Assembly: GCA_963930645.1 (NCBI GenBank)
Contig: OZ005653.1
Coordinates: 211,592,496-211,656,495 of the forward strand
DNA from: Salticus scenicus
Lineage: Eukaryota; Arthropoda; Arachnida; Araneae; Salticidae
DNA length: 64,000 bases
Reading direction: 5' to 3'
The notes beneath the pieces were generated by a model. It saw nothing but the letters and a program-made list of their open reading frames with translations, was not told the DNA's origin and ran no database searches. The translations under genes were made by a program, and so were the position numbers. Position 1 is the first letter of the stretch, and each line of letters begins with the position of its first letter. This document shows, piece after piece, positions 43,864 through 55,876 of this stretch.

Positions 43864-45913
43864 TTAAGTACTCGAATAATATTGTCCTTTATTGTCAAAC
43901 GTTGGGAGTTCTTTTCTTGCTTGAATTTTGCTACGAATATAGCCATCCTTTGCAATCTCACCACAAACTTTCATTGCAGCTTCAGATACTAATTTAACAC
44001 ATCGTTCAACAGATTGCGTATGACATGGTAATTTTTCGAATGTCATTAATTGATTCTCTTCTTTTTTGCACATTTCTTTCAAGTCTTTATCCTTTAAATG
44101 CATTGTAAGAGGTGGCTCTGTTGCAACACAGTTTGACCAATCAATGAAATCAATGTAGTCGTCTGCTTCGAAATTAACTTGAGGAGGCTTGAACTCGTAA
44201 ACCATTCAAGTTCTTCATTTTTATTTGTCGAGCGCCTAGAATGCGCCTAACTGCTAGTTCCCGGATGTGTATCCTGGAATCATGCAACATTGCTACCAAT
44301 AAATTTTCGGGATGCGCATAATATGCATTGTTTGACAAAACTTAAAAAATATTTTTCTTAGCTTTGTCTGGAAGCTGCTTTGAAAGGGATATCATTTTCC
44401 AAAAATGTTGGGAACCATACTGGCAATGCGATTTCATTTTTATTTCAAACCATATTGGAGCATTAACCAGCATTACATATTTCACAAGTATTATAAGATT
44501 CTCTGATGGGCTTGGTGTGCAAATGTATAACCGTAACAAACGGTTTGCGGTAGTCAGCCATCGTGCATGACTAAGTTTACCTGGATTACTGTCAGTCAAC
44601 ATAGGAGAACTAGTACCATCTTTTAGGGCTTGACAGATGCGATACAAATATTTTTGATCGGTACTTAGCTTTCTAATATCTTGCGGATCGAAATGCTGAA
44701 GTGTAGAGTCCATTTTATCAAATTTGACCACTGGATGTTTCACTCAGTCTTTTAAAAGCAATCCAATAGGTCCAGAATATGAATATGGTCACCTTGTGCA
44801 ACCGTCTATTTCTTGAATAAGGTATCTTAGTGGCAACTCATTGGTATGAAGCAAACATACATTCCATTGTAGTGGTCTTCCAATGTTTGTCTCAAGCAAA
44901 CGTATTACTCCACCTTTCCATCCCGTATTTACATTTGTTCCGTCACATCCGATAACTGATAGGTTATGCAAACTTATGTTATTCTTTCTTGTAAATTCTA
45001 TAATACCTTCGGCTATTCCATTTCCACTTTCACCAGCAGTTAAGGATATATGACCCATATATTTGCTATCTGGTTCCTCTATTAATGCTACATGCGCTTC
45101 TGATGTTAATTTTCGATGACCATGTATTTGTTGAATAGTTTCATCTTTGCGCCCATCAAAATACAAACCCTTAATAGGTTTTTCTTCAAATAGCCTTAAA
45201 TCATTTTCCCTTACTTTTTTTCTTTTCTTCTCTATTTCTCTTCTCACTTTGTTTTTATCAACTATATATGTTTGTTGCTCAGGCGAAACTAAATTGAAAT
45301 CAGCCAAAACTGCAGTAGTAATTTTGGCCACTGCTCTACTTGAGGCACCAGTTAAATCTGCAGCCAATGCTGTACTGTCCTTTGATCAAATAAAAATTCT
45401 TTTTCTCTCTCAGGAACTTATAGTTTTTTTTTCGCAATTGCACGAATATAAATCTTGGCATTTACAAGCACAAATGTCGAACAATTTTGCGGCATCTGCT
45501 TTAAATTTCTTCAATTTCGATTGTAAAAACGGCGTATTCCTAGATTTAGCAGGTTTTATAACGTTCTTATATTTGCAGTTGTAAGATAAAACCATGGCAG
45601 TAACTCGCTTTAATGATACAACAGGAATCGAAGCACGTTTACATATATCAATAATTTTTTTTGCTACCGCTGCGGCCACATTTCTTGAAGAAGGTTCTTG
45701 ACTTTTGTCTCCCGTTATTTGCAATCTGATACTCTGATAACATCTTATTATGTCCTCATAAGTTGGGAGATAAACAGCATCAAAAGGGAATAAATCTTTC
45801 CCTGTTCCAAACAGCGGACGACTTGAGTTTGCTCGCGTCACTTTTTTAATTACACGTTTCTCCATAACAACCGTTTCATTTGACAAACAAACGTAGAATG
45901 AAACGAAATCCAA
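43864..45913 (-). pseudogene. Transposase-like protein of the hAT-like element, broken
   Basis: Read from 45913 downward in four pieces. Piece 1 (45913-45410) starts MDFVSFYVCLSN, has TRANSSRPLFGTGKDLFPFDAVYLPTY in its N-terminal half and ends in a cysteine-rich stretch, CACKCQDLYSCNC. Piece 2 (45367-44789) has IKGLYFDGRKDETI, IGCDGTNVNTGWKGG and GRPLQWNVCLLHTNELPL. The D in YFDGRKD and the D in GCDGTNVNTG are plausible catalytic acids (inference). Piece 3 (44743-44342) is in phase with piece 2 apart from two TGA stops. Piece 4 (44205-43864) has EADDYIDFIDWSN. Frameshifts lie near 45380 and 44205. From memory, such proteins are common in arthropod and cnidarian assemblies as unnamed proteins. 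I do not recognise a classic hAT dimerisation domain. Confidence 0.75.
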
Positions 45914-46048
45914 TATTTTATCTTATCTATTAGTTAAATTGACCTTGGAAGCAATGGGAGCAGTAGAACGCCATCTATCGTTTGAAATCTGGACGAAAAG
46001 AAACAAAAGCGAATGTAGGTTATAAGATAAGCTTCAATTTCTTATGTG

Positions 46049-46245
46049 CATATGCAGAGCTGCCAACCTAATCCGGCAATTTGTTAGTACCGCCCCTTTT
46101 TCTACACCAGTCATTTCTTAGAGTTTTTTTCTTCCTTATTCATCGCAAATATATTTGAAGAAAATTACTTTAAAAATTAATTGGTGTAGAAAAAGGGGCG
46201 GTACAAGCAATTTGCCGGATTAGGTTGGCAGCTCTGGCATATGTA
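46049..46245. mobile_element. MITE family M2, copy 2, nested in the hAT-like element
   Basis: Inverted ends agctgccaacctaatccggc and its inverse, then accgcccctttttctacacc against ggtgtagaaaaaggggcggt. ~195 bp, non-coding. The outer tatgcagagctg/cagctctggcata also pairs. Confidence 0.9.
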
Positions 46246-46737
46246 TGCTTATTATTTTTAAATAAGCGAATAAAAATAGAGTAAAATTATTTGAATTTTA
46301 TTTGGATTGGTTCGTAGTAACGTATTATGTAATATTTTAGTTATATAGTATAACTAGTTTCAATTTTTTAAAAATATACTTTTTTTCAAAAAACCCGGCT
46401 TTTCATCTTTTTCTCAATTTTTTTATGTCAGAGGGGCGCGGCTAAATATTTGGCAAAATTGATGAAAGTTTTTGAGGGTTCTAACTGGTTCATTAGGTAA
46501 CATTTCTGCAATATACCAGAACTAAATTCAAAATTAATTTTTAAATTTTAATTTTTTGAAAAAAACTAATTTTTTTCTTTTTTTCAGTTTTTTAGTGCCA
46601 AAGGGGCGCCGTTAAATATTAAACAAAACTGATAAAATTTTCAGAAGTTTCTTACAGACCCATTACACAACTTTTCCGCACTATACCAAAATCAATTTCA
46701 AAAAATAATTTTTTCGGCCCACCCTAATGTTCAGTCA

Positions 46738-47100
46738 GGGTTTAAGTGGGGTGGCAGCACTCTTTATATAGAAATATATATGTTTAGTAAAACAGTTTAT
46801 AGAACTATTTACATAGAAATATATGTTTAGTAAAACAGTTTATAGAACTATTTTAACTGTTTTTAATGTACCTTTAAATACAGCATTTGTTATCTTACAA
46901 AGCTTAAGGTTTTGTGTATGTATGTATGTACTACATGTTTAATCGAGAGATGGGATTTTGAAGGGGCAGCAGCATCGTCACACAGAAATATACTTAATAT
47001 AACTGTTTATAAAATTATTTTTAATTACTTTTAAAGTAACTTTATGTACAACACTTGTTATCTTGCACCTTAATATAAAATCTGTTTTTTAGTACTCTAA
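46738..47100. repeat. Diverged tandem repeats
   Basis: A ~45-bp unit (gaaatatatgtttagtaaaa, cagtttatagaactattt) occurs twice at 46768-46852. A longer, weaker copy of the region follows at 46956-47100 (cagaaatatacttaatataa, acttgttatctt). Confidence 0.75.
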
Positions 47101-47284
47101 TTCAGGTAAATGGAGGGCAGTGTAAGAGAAGTAAAGTCATGCAAGTGGCACGCCTATATTTCTGATTCATGTTTTTCTGTTATATTTGCGTAATTTTATT
47201 TTTAAAAGCAGTTCTAAATTATATTTTTTTAGTGTATTTATTGCTTTTAAAATCAAAGAAAATCATAGACATGTATAGTTTTAT

Positions 47285-47593
47285 AATAGCCTCCTAAACT
47301 AGATGCCTTCCACGTGGCTCGGAAACCTGGAGGTAGACAGCGCCACCTCGTCCAGATTGTGCGACTTTTTTATTCAACAGACACCAAAAATTTTTAAAAG
47401 TAGGAATTGATATATATGAAAGGCGAATAAAATTGAATAAAAGTCGACTAAATATATCATATATCACATTTTAAAATTATTGTTGAAAGTTGAATAAAAA
47501 AGAGAGCAATCTGTACCGGGTGGCGCTGTCTACCGCTTGAACTGTAGCCATGTTTCCGAGCCAGGCGGAAGGCATCTAGTGTAGGAGGATATG
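47285..47593. mobile_element. Near-palindromic MITE, family M1, copy 3
   Basis: 309 bp with atagcctcctaaactagatg ends (first base changed), flanked by an exact 7-bp duplication gttttat (47278-47284 and 47594-47600). Confidence 0.94.
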
Positions 47594-47745
47594 GTTTTAT
47601 ACAGGAATAATATCTAAGCAGCGTAAAAGGCAAAATAATTAATACAGAATAAAAAATAAAATGAAAATTTTATTATAACGTTACTTTAAAAATTTGAAGT
47701 ATTACAAGCATGGTATTTATTTTATTTATTTATTCGTGTACCCAC

Positions 47746-47934
47746 AGATGCCAATATTTTAATTTATTCTGCAGTATCTTTAGCTCCACCTTTATTCATA
47801 CCACTCATATTTTAAAAGTATTTTTTTCTTTTGCTATCGAAGTTATACATTAAAGAAAATGTCTCTATAAAAAAGTGGTGCGAAATAAAGGCGGGGCTAA
47901 AGAAACACCAGAATAAATTAAACTGTTGATATCT
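47746..47934. mobile_element. MITE family M3, copy 1
   Basis: The inverted ends agatgccaatattttaattt and (in inverse) agatatcaacagtttaattt flank ctttagctccacctttatt/aataaaggcggggctaaag. Related copies are at 56918-57092 and 57841-57892. Confidence 0.85.
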
Positions 47935-49121
47935 ATTGTCACCTCACTGGTAAAATTTTTGAAAGTAATATGCAACAAGTATTAAAAATTTTAAGATTTG
48001 TGTATATTAAATATAGAGGCTGAATGTATAATAAATATACTTTTAAAAAGTCATTCAAATTTAACAAAAAATATTTTAATCTTCAAAATCAACAAATAAT
48101 TTAAAGATTTGGGATTATAATATATTCCTAGTATAATCATTTTTTAAATAAAATTTATTAGAGACTTGATTAATTCGAATCTGGATTTTTCTCAGTACCG
48201 TACATTTTTGATAAGCTCCAATCCTCTTATTTCTGTATTTTATTTTAGAATAGTTAGAATTTTACGTTACTATAATTCTAACAGATCGGAAATCTTCTGA
48301 ATGGAAGAAATAAAATTTCATATGTAAAATCTTAATTTAATCTTACGAGAGATTACATTACGAATATTTTTCTATATTTTCTTTAAAAAAAAAAAAAAAA
48401 CATACATATATATATATATATAATTTTTTTTTTTTTTTGAGAAAAATTCTTGGCATAACTTCGTTATGCACATCTTTCAAAATTAATGAATCTAGACACT
48501 TTTTTTTTTTCTTTTTTTTTATAAATATATTTCGAGTAAAAAAAATTTGCTAAGAATTTTACATAAAGCCTTTTTCATTTATTTTCTGCTTTAGTCTGTC
48601 AGTTAATTTGAAAGATGTATATTTAAAATGCAAACTCTGCATGCAGAGAGATTATTAAAATCAAGAATGTGGCTGCCGCAAGTTTTAAGGTTTTATGTAT
48701 AAAATTGAAGATTGAATCCGCAAAGTTTTTGATACCTAAATATCTATTTAATATCAAATGCAGTCATATTTCCTTAATATTTCATGTTATGACATTTATT
48801 TAATCATTGATAGTTTTATAAAGCTATTATAAATTTCATAAAAATATATTTATAATGAATTTTTAAGGGAAGTAGGTCAAAACCAGGCAAAAATAATAAA
48901 AATAAAATTTTAATATCATATTCATATAGTTTTAATATGTAGTTATAATATTTTAATACGGGTATATCTTTTTGGAAGAAATTTGTATCACTAAAAATAA
49001 ATTTCGAAGACAAAATATGAAGCAGTGTAATATTTTTCAAAGCTGAGTTGAGTTGAGTGCGTTTTACGTCAAACTAGTGCTACGCTGTGTGCATTCGGCG
49101 ACAATCTGTGAAACATTTCTA
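47935..49121. other. Gene-free A/T-rich stretch
   Basis: Poly-A/(TA)n near 48386-48422 and poly-T runs near 48425-48530. No gene seen. Confidence 0.5.
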
Positions 49122-49314
49122 AAGTGTGCCTTTATAGTGGCCGTTCCGTTCCACTGTCAGCAAGTTTTCAGCTATAATGTAAGGAGCGATAACTTTCTAT
49201 TCAATTTAATTCAATACAATTTCTTATTCAACGAAAGCTTATCACTCCTTGAATTCTAACGCAGTGCTTCCAGACTGCTGAGTGAAACGCCCACTATAAA
49301 GCCCGCTTATGTGT
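49122..49314. mobile_element. MITE family M4, copy 1
   Basis: The inverted ends gcctttatagtggccgttcc and the inverse of gaaacgcccactataaagcc enclose an interior with attcaatttaattcaata. Its undisturbed sequence aagcttatcactcc is the empty site of the mariner insertion in copy 2. Confidence 0.8.
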
Positions 49315-49599
49315 GGTTGGAAACATGCCATCACAATTTTTATCCTTCACGGAGGGGATGGCTCTCCCGCTTTGGTGATCCCCAAACATATTATTTCTGG
49401 TGGGATCTCGGAATATGACTTCAGAGCGATAGTGCTAGCTTCTTGTAACTGAGATATAAGTGTATTTCTCTTAAATGTAGTCAGTCACTAAAGGCACTTT
49501 TATAGTGGTCGCCCGATCCGAAGTCTGCAAGCACTATGCTAGAATTTAAGGATAACTTCCAATTCAATTCCATTCCAGTTCGTATTCAATAGGAAGTTA

Positions 49600-50561
49600 T
49601 TAGGTTGATTCATAAATAATTTCCGATGTAGTTAAAATAGAATACACACCAATAACGCTATACAACGAATATTTAGGTATTACTTCCTGCCGAAGAATAA
49701 GCCCCTCCCACATTTATCTTGTTACGTCTTTGTAGGTGGAGTCTTAAATAACTTCCTTTGTTTTTAACTTCCTTTTGTCCACGCATTTATTTTACATTCA
49801 TTTAGTTATAAAATTATATCAATTTGTTATGTATTCACCATTTTTATGTATGACGTTTTCTCATCTTCTTGGCAGTTTATATATTCCTTTCTTGTAAAAG
49901 GTGGTTGGTTTCGATTGGAAGAAATTTTCAATAGCCTGTCTGACTTATTCTTCAGATTTGAACGTTTTTCCCTTCAAAAAGTTTTTAAAGAAACAGAAAA
50001 TGTGAAAATCTGTCGGGCAAGGTTCGGAAAGTAAGGTGGGTGCGGTAAAACATACCATCCGAGCTCTAGAATTTTTCCTGAGTCCTCTTGCTGTATGTGA
50101 TCTTGCATTATCATGTAAAATAATGACGTTTTTGCTATTGGCGAGTGTGGGAAGTTTTTCATGAAGTTTCTCTTTCACTCTTTACAGTTGCTAAAAATGT
50201 ATGTGTGCAGTAATTGCTAAATTTGACTTTAATAACTCGTGATGGATTAGTCCTCGACAACCCACCATACATACAATAAAATCATGGATGTCAGCTTTCG
50301 AATCTAATAAGGATTTTTGTTCCTTATCAAGCCACTGTCTTTTACAGATTATATTCTCATACGTAATCGATTTTTCATCGCCAGTTATTATCCTATCTAA
50401 TAAATGCTTTGACCATTGGTTCAGTGAAAGTAACGCCCAAACACACTACATGATGAATGCAGGGGGAGGAGCTTATGTTTGTAGCTTTATATTCATTGAA
50501 TAATGTTTCTGGTGTAAATGTTAACTAAATTGCATCGGAAATTAATTATGAGTCAACCTAA
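49600..50561 (-). mobile_element. mariner element, internally deleted
   Basis: The ends ttaggttgattcataaataa and the inverse of ttaggttgactcataattaa are flanked by TA (49598-49599 and 50562-50563). It is 962 bp, about 300 bp shorter than a full mariner, the missing part being the N-terminal half of the transposase. Confidence 0.92.
49822..50395 (-). pseudogene. mariner transposase, C-terminal catalytic part
   Basis: The catalytic domain is readable from IITGDEKSITYENI (first Asp) through VIILHDNARSHTA (second Asp) and FLKGKTFKSEE to a C-terminal KGIYKLPRR block, the usual mariner order. The third acid, expected in a YxPDLAPxD motif, is blurred: one frame reads PYFPNLARQ and the other SEPCPTDFH, so a frameshift lies inside the motif. 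The N-terminal DNA-binding half is absent. Inactive. Confidence 0.88.
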
Positions 50562-50804
50562 TATCACTGCTTACGTTCTAACTCGGTGCTTGTGGACAGC
50601 GAAACGGAATGGCTACTATAAAGCCCGCTTAAATGTCACACATTATGTATATTGTATTTTGCGGATTTTACACTAGAACGATTTTCAGCATACGTTTAAA
50701 AAAATTTAATTGTTTTTAAAAAATTAATTTAAAGCTTTATGTGTTACTTTATACTACTAAAAACAACAAACGAATGCTTTCATACCCTATAATCTTGTTT
50801 AACA

Positions 50805-50816
50805 TAAAACACACAC

Positions 50817-50850
<34 letters not shown>
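50805..50850. repeat. (AC)n and (TA)n microsatellite
   Basis: acacac run followed by tatata run. Confidence 0.9.
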
Positions 50851-50960
50851 TATGTAAATGATTAAGTTTTGAACAATTGTAATTTGTTATTGCTATATGT
50901 TTTAATAAATATTAGTTTTTCAATTAGTAATGATCAAGATTCAATTATAAGTTAAATAAT

Positions 50961-51384
50961 CTGGTGTGTCACTCACACGACTTTCTCTTACCCTGAAATT
51001 TAATATAATAAATACAGGTTGCAGATTAAAAGGTAAGATAACGAGTACTGTTATGTAAACCTGTGTTTAACAATTCATATTAGGGCAATAATTAATTCAT
51101 CATATAACATCATATTCAACATAAACAATTCATCTGAATAGTTTTATATGATAATTAGTTCTGTGTGAGGGGGCTACCGCCCCCCTCAACCCCCCGTTTC
51201 ATTAATGTACCTACATTTACATAGAATTTATTCGATTATTAAAAAATAATTCTGTTTTTAAAAAAATAATTTATGAAAATTAATATTTAAAAAATTATCT
51301 TTTACGATAATGCAGACGATTTCCATATTAGAGAAGTAGTATAACACCAAATGTCCAAAAAAAAAAAAGTCCATTTTATTCTGA

Positions 51385-51422
<38 letters not shown>

Positions 51423-52036
51423 CGATTTTTTTTTTTAAGTTTTTTTTTTTCGTTAAAAGTAAAAAAAAATCGATAACTTTGTTTTAAATTATCGCAGATC
51501 GATGGTTCAACCAATCGTTTTAAAGGTATTGGCGAGCTCTTTTGAAAGATACCCATCATGAAAATTTACTCCCTTCGAGGGGGGACTTTCCTCCCAGGGG
51601 GGAAGGCGAGGCTCCTACATACACAAAAAATTTTTCCAGTTAACTATCTCTATTACAAAAAATATATATTCGTTTCATTTGGTTTCATGCAGTCTATAGA
51701 CGTTAAGCTCTACTTACCTGCAATTTCCCCCATAGACGTAACGTATTAGAATTCTCTTGATTCTCCCTGTACACGAACCAATTGCTTGATCTTTACGAAA
51801 AGCTTACTGTAGCCTCCCTATAGGATACACATTTAGAATACCAAGTTTGAACTTTCTGCCGTAATTTGTTTTTGAGATATGCTGATAACAGACACACACA
51901 CAGACACACAGCCCATTTGCTAAAAACATGATTTTTGTATTCAGGGGACCTCAAAACGTGTAAATATAACAAAATCTCGCGTTCGAAAATTTGGCCCAAA
52001 AACAATACTTTCTCTAACTTATGGGTAAGAGAAAGT
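50961..52036 (-). mobile_element. Helentron-associated (HINE-like) element, copy 1
   Basis: Read on the minus strand. The 5' end is actttctcttaccc (52036-52023) and itself pairs with nearby agagaaagt. Near the 3' end the inverse gggtaagagaaagt recurs (50993-50980), followed by a hairpin gtgtg-agtga-cacac and the end CCAG. The interior shares with copy 2 the blocks cgttttaaaggtatt, gaaaatttactccc and an acagacaca tract. Layout (5' repeat, its inverse near the 3' end, 3' hairpin) fits non-autonomous Helentrons. Confidence 0.6.
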
Positions 52037-54083
52037 AAAAAGCTATCCTTATTTACTTAATACAACATGGTCATCTTCAGCAATAATACATTAAAATTTT
52101 CTCAAGTACCTTTTACTAAGATTTGTAAACGTTTTCCTTGAAAGTAAAGATCTTCAGCATTTGCAGCTACCTGACATTTCTCTATTTTTCTACCATTGTG
52201 CCCTGTGGTGTTATGTTTACACTTTTAGCGCAGTCAGTCTATTATTTTAGTCAACAACTTCTGAATAAACAGATATATACATTTTTATTTTTCTATTTTC
52301 TATAATTTTTTTAAGTTTTTATAACCTGCTTGCTGTTTTTGTTTGAGATATGAAGCAGTATGTAAGAAAGCTTTTTCTCTCCCCTACTATTTAGTAATGA
52401 AATCCGGAAATCCCTAAAATTATTTTTTAGTAGTTCATGTTCTTTATATTTTAAAACATTAAATTGTACATTTATGCTTCTTCTCTTTGAGATATTAAGG
52501 AAATTAATTTTGAAGACGATATTTCCGGCTTGAAAACGATTTTATATCATATATCTTTAATGATTTTTAATGCAATTATTGCTTGTCTATGTTTTCCGCA
52601 AGCGACTACACTCTGAGAAATTTCCGTAAAATTTGGAGTGTTGACCGTTAAATTATACTTCCTTCTTGAAGAAAAATGTCCTGTGTCCGTATTTGTAACA
52701 AATAGTTGCAAAAATTTCGAAGTGTTGACCATCTATCAAAGTTTACTTCCCTTCTTCAAGAAAAAATCACAATGGATTTATGGGCCTAACTTTATTTTTA
52801 CGGTCAGTGACTGAAAAGCACTTTGTCTGTCACTAACCGTAATCTCGCGGAAGAAATTTTAAAACTGTACGAAAAAGTAATATTACTTAAACGAAACTAC
52901 AATTTTACAAGATAATTATTATAAGTAAAATCTTTTAAATTTATATATTTTTTAAATTGTTTATTATTATTATTAATATTGATTTATTTATTTATTGTTA
53001 AACAAAAAATATTAAATAGATAAATAATGTAAAAAAAAATTATGTCTTCAGAGAATAATTTTGAAAATCTCGAATAATTGTTAATCACACGATTTTAATC
53101 GTAAATTTAAGAAATGTTCTGTCGTCATGTAAAAGAAAATCAAGCCTGATCAAGGGTGTATTCTGGTCTAGAATTTTGAAATAAATAAATTCTTGTTTTT
53201 TGCATATTTCTAAGTTTAGACATTTAATATATTCTCAATTGAGGAAAATTTTAAATTCAAATAATTTATGGAGTTATAGATATTTTAATGACATCAGATA
53301 ACTTTGTGCATGCAAAACCAGCTCTAAATAAAGTAGTGTTAAAGGTAATAAAGCTGATGTATGAAAACGTGTTCTTCAGAAAACTTATTGCGTAAGTGGT
53401 TGGGGGTCAGAAACCCAAAGTAATTATGGATTCATTAATCTGTAAATTTGCGTCAGAACATATACATACAGGAGAAGACACTAGACCATGGCCGAAGCTG
53501 AATATTTAAAGTTGAACTCCATGGTCCGTCGTTAAAAATACACGTACCAGCAAGCCCCGGCTTTGTGAACGAACCTGCAAGCGTAACGGATAGAGAGCCC
53601 ATCATTTATATATAAATCAAAAATTGTATTTATTATTGCATTGTCTATTAGTATTCATTGTTAATATATATATACAAAAACACGGAATATTGAAATTGCA
53701 AATTATACAGCTGTTTGCAATTTCAATAAACGCTTTTTACAAATTTTAAAATTAACGAATGTCATGAGAATTACTACTGGTCCCGAAGCTTTTGCGTTCA
53801 TTATTAAATTGGATAAAAGTCAAATTAAGCGCCCCCGAGCAAAAGCTCCTAATGCTATTAAGAGAGCTGAAAATGCTCGTTAAATTAGGTCGAAAGTCCG
53901 AAAATATAAACTTTGAAGTCGAAGGAAGCACATTAAATCAGGAATTACCGATTAACAAAAATATAAGTAGAACGTACCATTCTATGACTTAGATTGCTGC
54001 TGCTACTTGAAACATTTACACAAAATTTTAAATGCGTTTTTCTCAAAGCTACTTTTTCAACACAGCTAACATGATGTCTCAAG
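52037..54083. other. Gene-free stretch
   Basis: 2 kb without recognised genes. Short frames at 52547-52732 and 53792-53992 show no domain. Confidence 0.5.
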
Positions 54084-54253
54084 CAGTGTTGCCAGATCTT
54101 GCGGATTTTTTATTCAATAATCACCAATAACATTGAGTAGTGATATCTGATATACATAACAGACTATCAATCTTCGAAGTGATTAGCCAAACATTACAAT
54201 GAAAAATTATGGGTGATTATTGAATAAAAAATCCTCCAGATCTGGAAACACTG
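54084..54253. mobile_element. hAT-type MITE
   Basis: Inverted ends cagtgttgccagatct and agatctggaaacactg, then attttttattcaataatcac against gtgattattgaataaaaaat. An 8-bp duplication with one mismatch: gtctcaag at the left, atctcaag at the right. 170 bp, non-coding. The CAGTG terminus and 8-bp duplication fit hAT. Confidence 0.88.
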
Positions 54254-54357
54254 ATCTCAAGCTCTATTTAACCAATTTACTTAAAATTTTGTACCAACCT
54301 ATAATATCTAACCTTCTATCGCCCCTATCAATTTTGTATCGATATATTTCATATATA

Positions 54358-55105
54358 CAGGTTGATTCAAAATTAGTGTGATCAAATTCAGAGCAATAGA
54401 AATTTTTATTGAATTAAATTATTTACAGGAAATTTTCAATTTGGTTTCCTTTAGCATAGTACACTTTACGTAAGCGTTAAGGACAAGTCAAAAGAGCTTT
54501 TGCGATCATTTTTTGGGGTATTTTTCCAACTTCCTCTTTCATTGCTTTAGCACTTGAAGTGTTCTTAATTTACGTCTACATAATTATTTTTTTAAGTATC
54601 CCAATAAAAAATAATCGCAAGGAGAACATTCAGAGGATGCTGGTAGCCATTTCGCAGGAAGACTTTTATTTATTTTTATTTTTAAAAATCTTTTCGCCAT
54701 TTTATAGTTGATTTTGAAGTATAACTTGGGGCAGAATCTTGGAGAAAAACAAAGTTTCCCTGAGGGTAAAGACGTTTACTTTCTTTGATCATGTGCTTCG
54801 GAACTTTATTCGGATAGTCTTTCGTATCAATTTTAGATTTTGGTTCTACACAAAATGGTTTTGTTAAGCCTTGAGGGGAAATTCTCATCCATACCATAAC
54901 ATCTCACGGCCAACTTGCCTTTTGCAAAACAGCTGCTTCTTTGCGTCGCTTTTCAGGTGAGATATATTGTATCTTCGTTCTGACAGTTGTGCATTACAGA
55001 TGAAACTATGCTTCATCAGAAGTTATCCACGTTTTGTATCTACCTTTGAATAACATTAAATACAGATGCCAAGAACGTTTTCTTCGTATTTCTACGGTTT
55101 TTGCA
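54358..55105 (-). pseudogene. Tc1/mariner-superfamily transposase fragment (DDxD type)
   Basis: The left end caggttgattcaaaattagt, next to TA, looks like a terminal repeat; the opposite end was not found. On the minus strand: TWITSDEA (first Asp), then VWMRISPQGLTKPFCVEPKS, then GNFVFLQDSAPSYTSKST (second Asp), then after frameshifts LPAKWLPASS and CDYFLLGYL, where the third acid is Asp, roughly 37-39 residues on. This is the DDxD type, unlike the DD34E Tc1 copies elsewhere. Stops and frameshifts make it inactive. It runs into the palindrome arm at ~55095. Confidence 0.8.
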
Positions 55106-55452
55106 AAAAGGGTATTGCAGGTTAAGCATATGAAAATTGCACCAGCGTCGAATAAAGAGTTCTTGCCTGCTATTTATTGTTCTTTATATGAAACATCTTT
55201 TGCACACAATTTTAGACTTCTACCCTCAACGATTAGGGAATAATGGGGGTGGCAACCTAAAACGTTAAATTTAATTTAAAGAAAAACTATTCAAGATATC
55301 TTAACGAGGTTGAAACTATTTATAAATGTTTAAGAAGTACATAATATATATATTTTTCAGAATTTTCACTCGATTTTAAACGGTAGAAAATGATAAGTAT
55401 ATTTTTGATGGGCGATTTTTTATACTATCCACCAAAGTGACACCTACCAAAA

Positions 55453-55845
55453 CTAGTATGTTGTGGCCACCACAAGACTTTCTTCTATATTTTCCTATAC
55501 AAATTCACGCGTTCAACCATTCGTTTTAAAGGTATTCACGAGACCTTTCGAAAGATACCGATCTTGAAAATTTACACACACCCCCCCGGGGGGGGGGGAA
55601 GCCATGCCCCAAATTTTTTCCCTAATTAACTACTACTGTTATCAATAATTCATATTAATTTCACAATCACAGGTTAAGAATAACTCTCATTATGTACATT
55701 TATACGAAATTTTTTCCTATACTGCCATGTTAAAAATTTAGAAAAAATACGATCACAGCGCCACCTGTTGAGCGATTGATCCCCAAATCTAATCAGCCTC
55801 AGTTTATGTCAGGGGCCAACTAAATACCAAGTCTGGTTAAATTTC

Positions 55846-55876
<31 letters not shown>

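Larger units (their letters stand above)
43075..46726 (-). mobile_element. hAT-like DNA transposon, complete ends
   Basis: A perfect 17-bp inverted terminal repeat tagggtgggccgaaaaa is followed by weaker inverted homology. It is flanked by an exact 8-bp duplication, atgttcag (43067-43074 and 46727-46734), the target length of hAT and a few other superfamilies. Subterminal repeats gccgcgcccctctgacat lie near 43200, 43374 and 43545 (the last diverged), and in inverse near 46430 and 46600. One minus-strand transposase remains in pieces. MITE M2 copy 2 is nested near its transposase 5' end. Confidence 0.9.
49493..50632. mobile_element. MITE family M4, copy 2, split by a mariner
   Basis: Left part 49493-49599 (gcacttttatagtggtcgcc) and right part 50564-50632 (ggctactataaagcccgctt), homologous to copy 1, with the mariner between them at a TA. 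Confidence 0.85.

Noticed and set aside
51175..51200. gggggctaccgccccc hairpin as a bacterial-type terminator
   Set aside because: Eukaryotic context and no gene upstream; an isolated GC hairpin.
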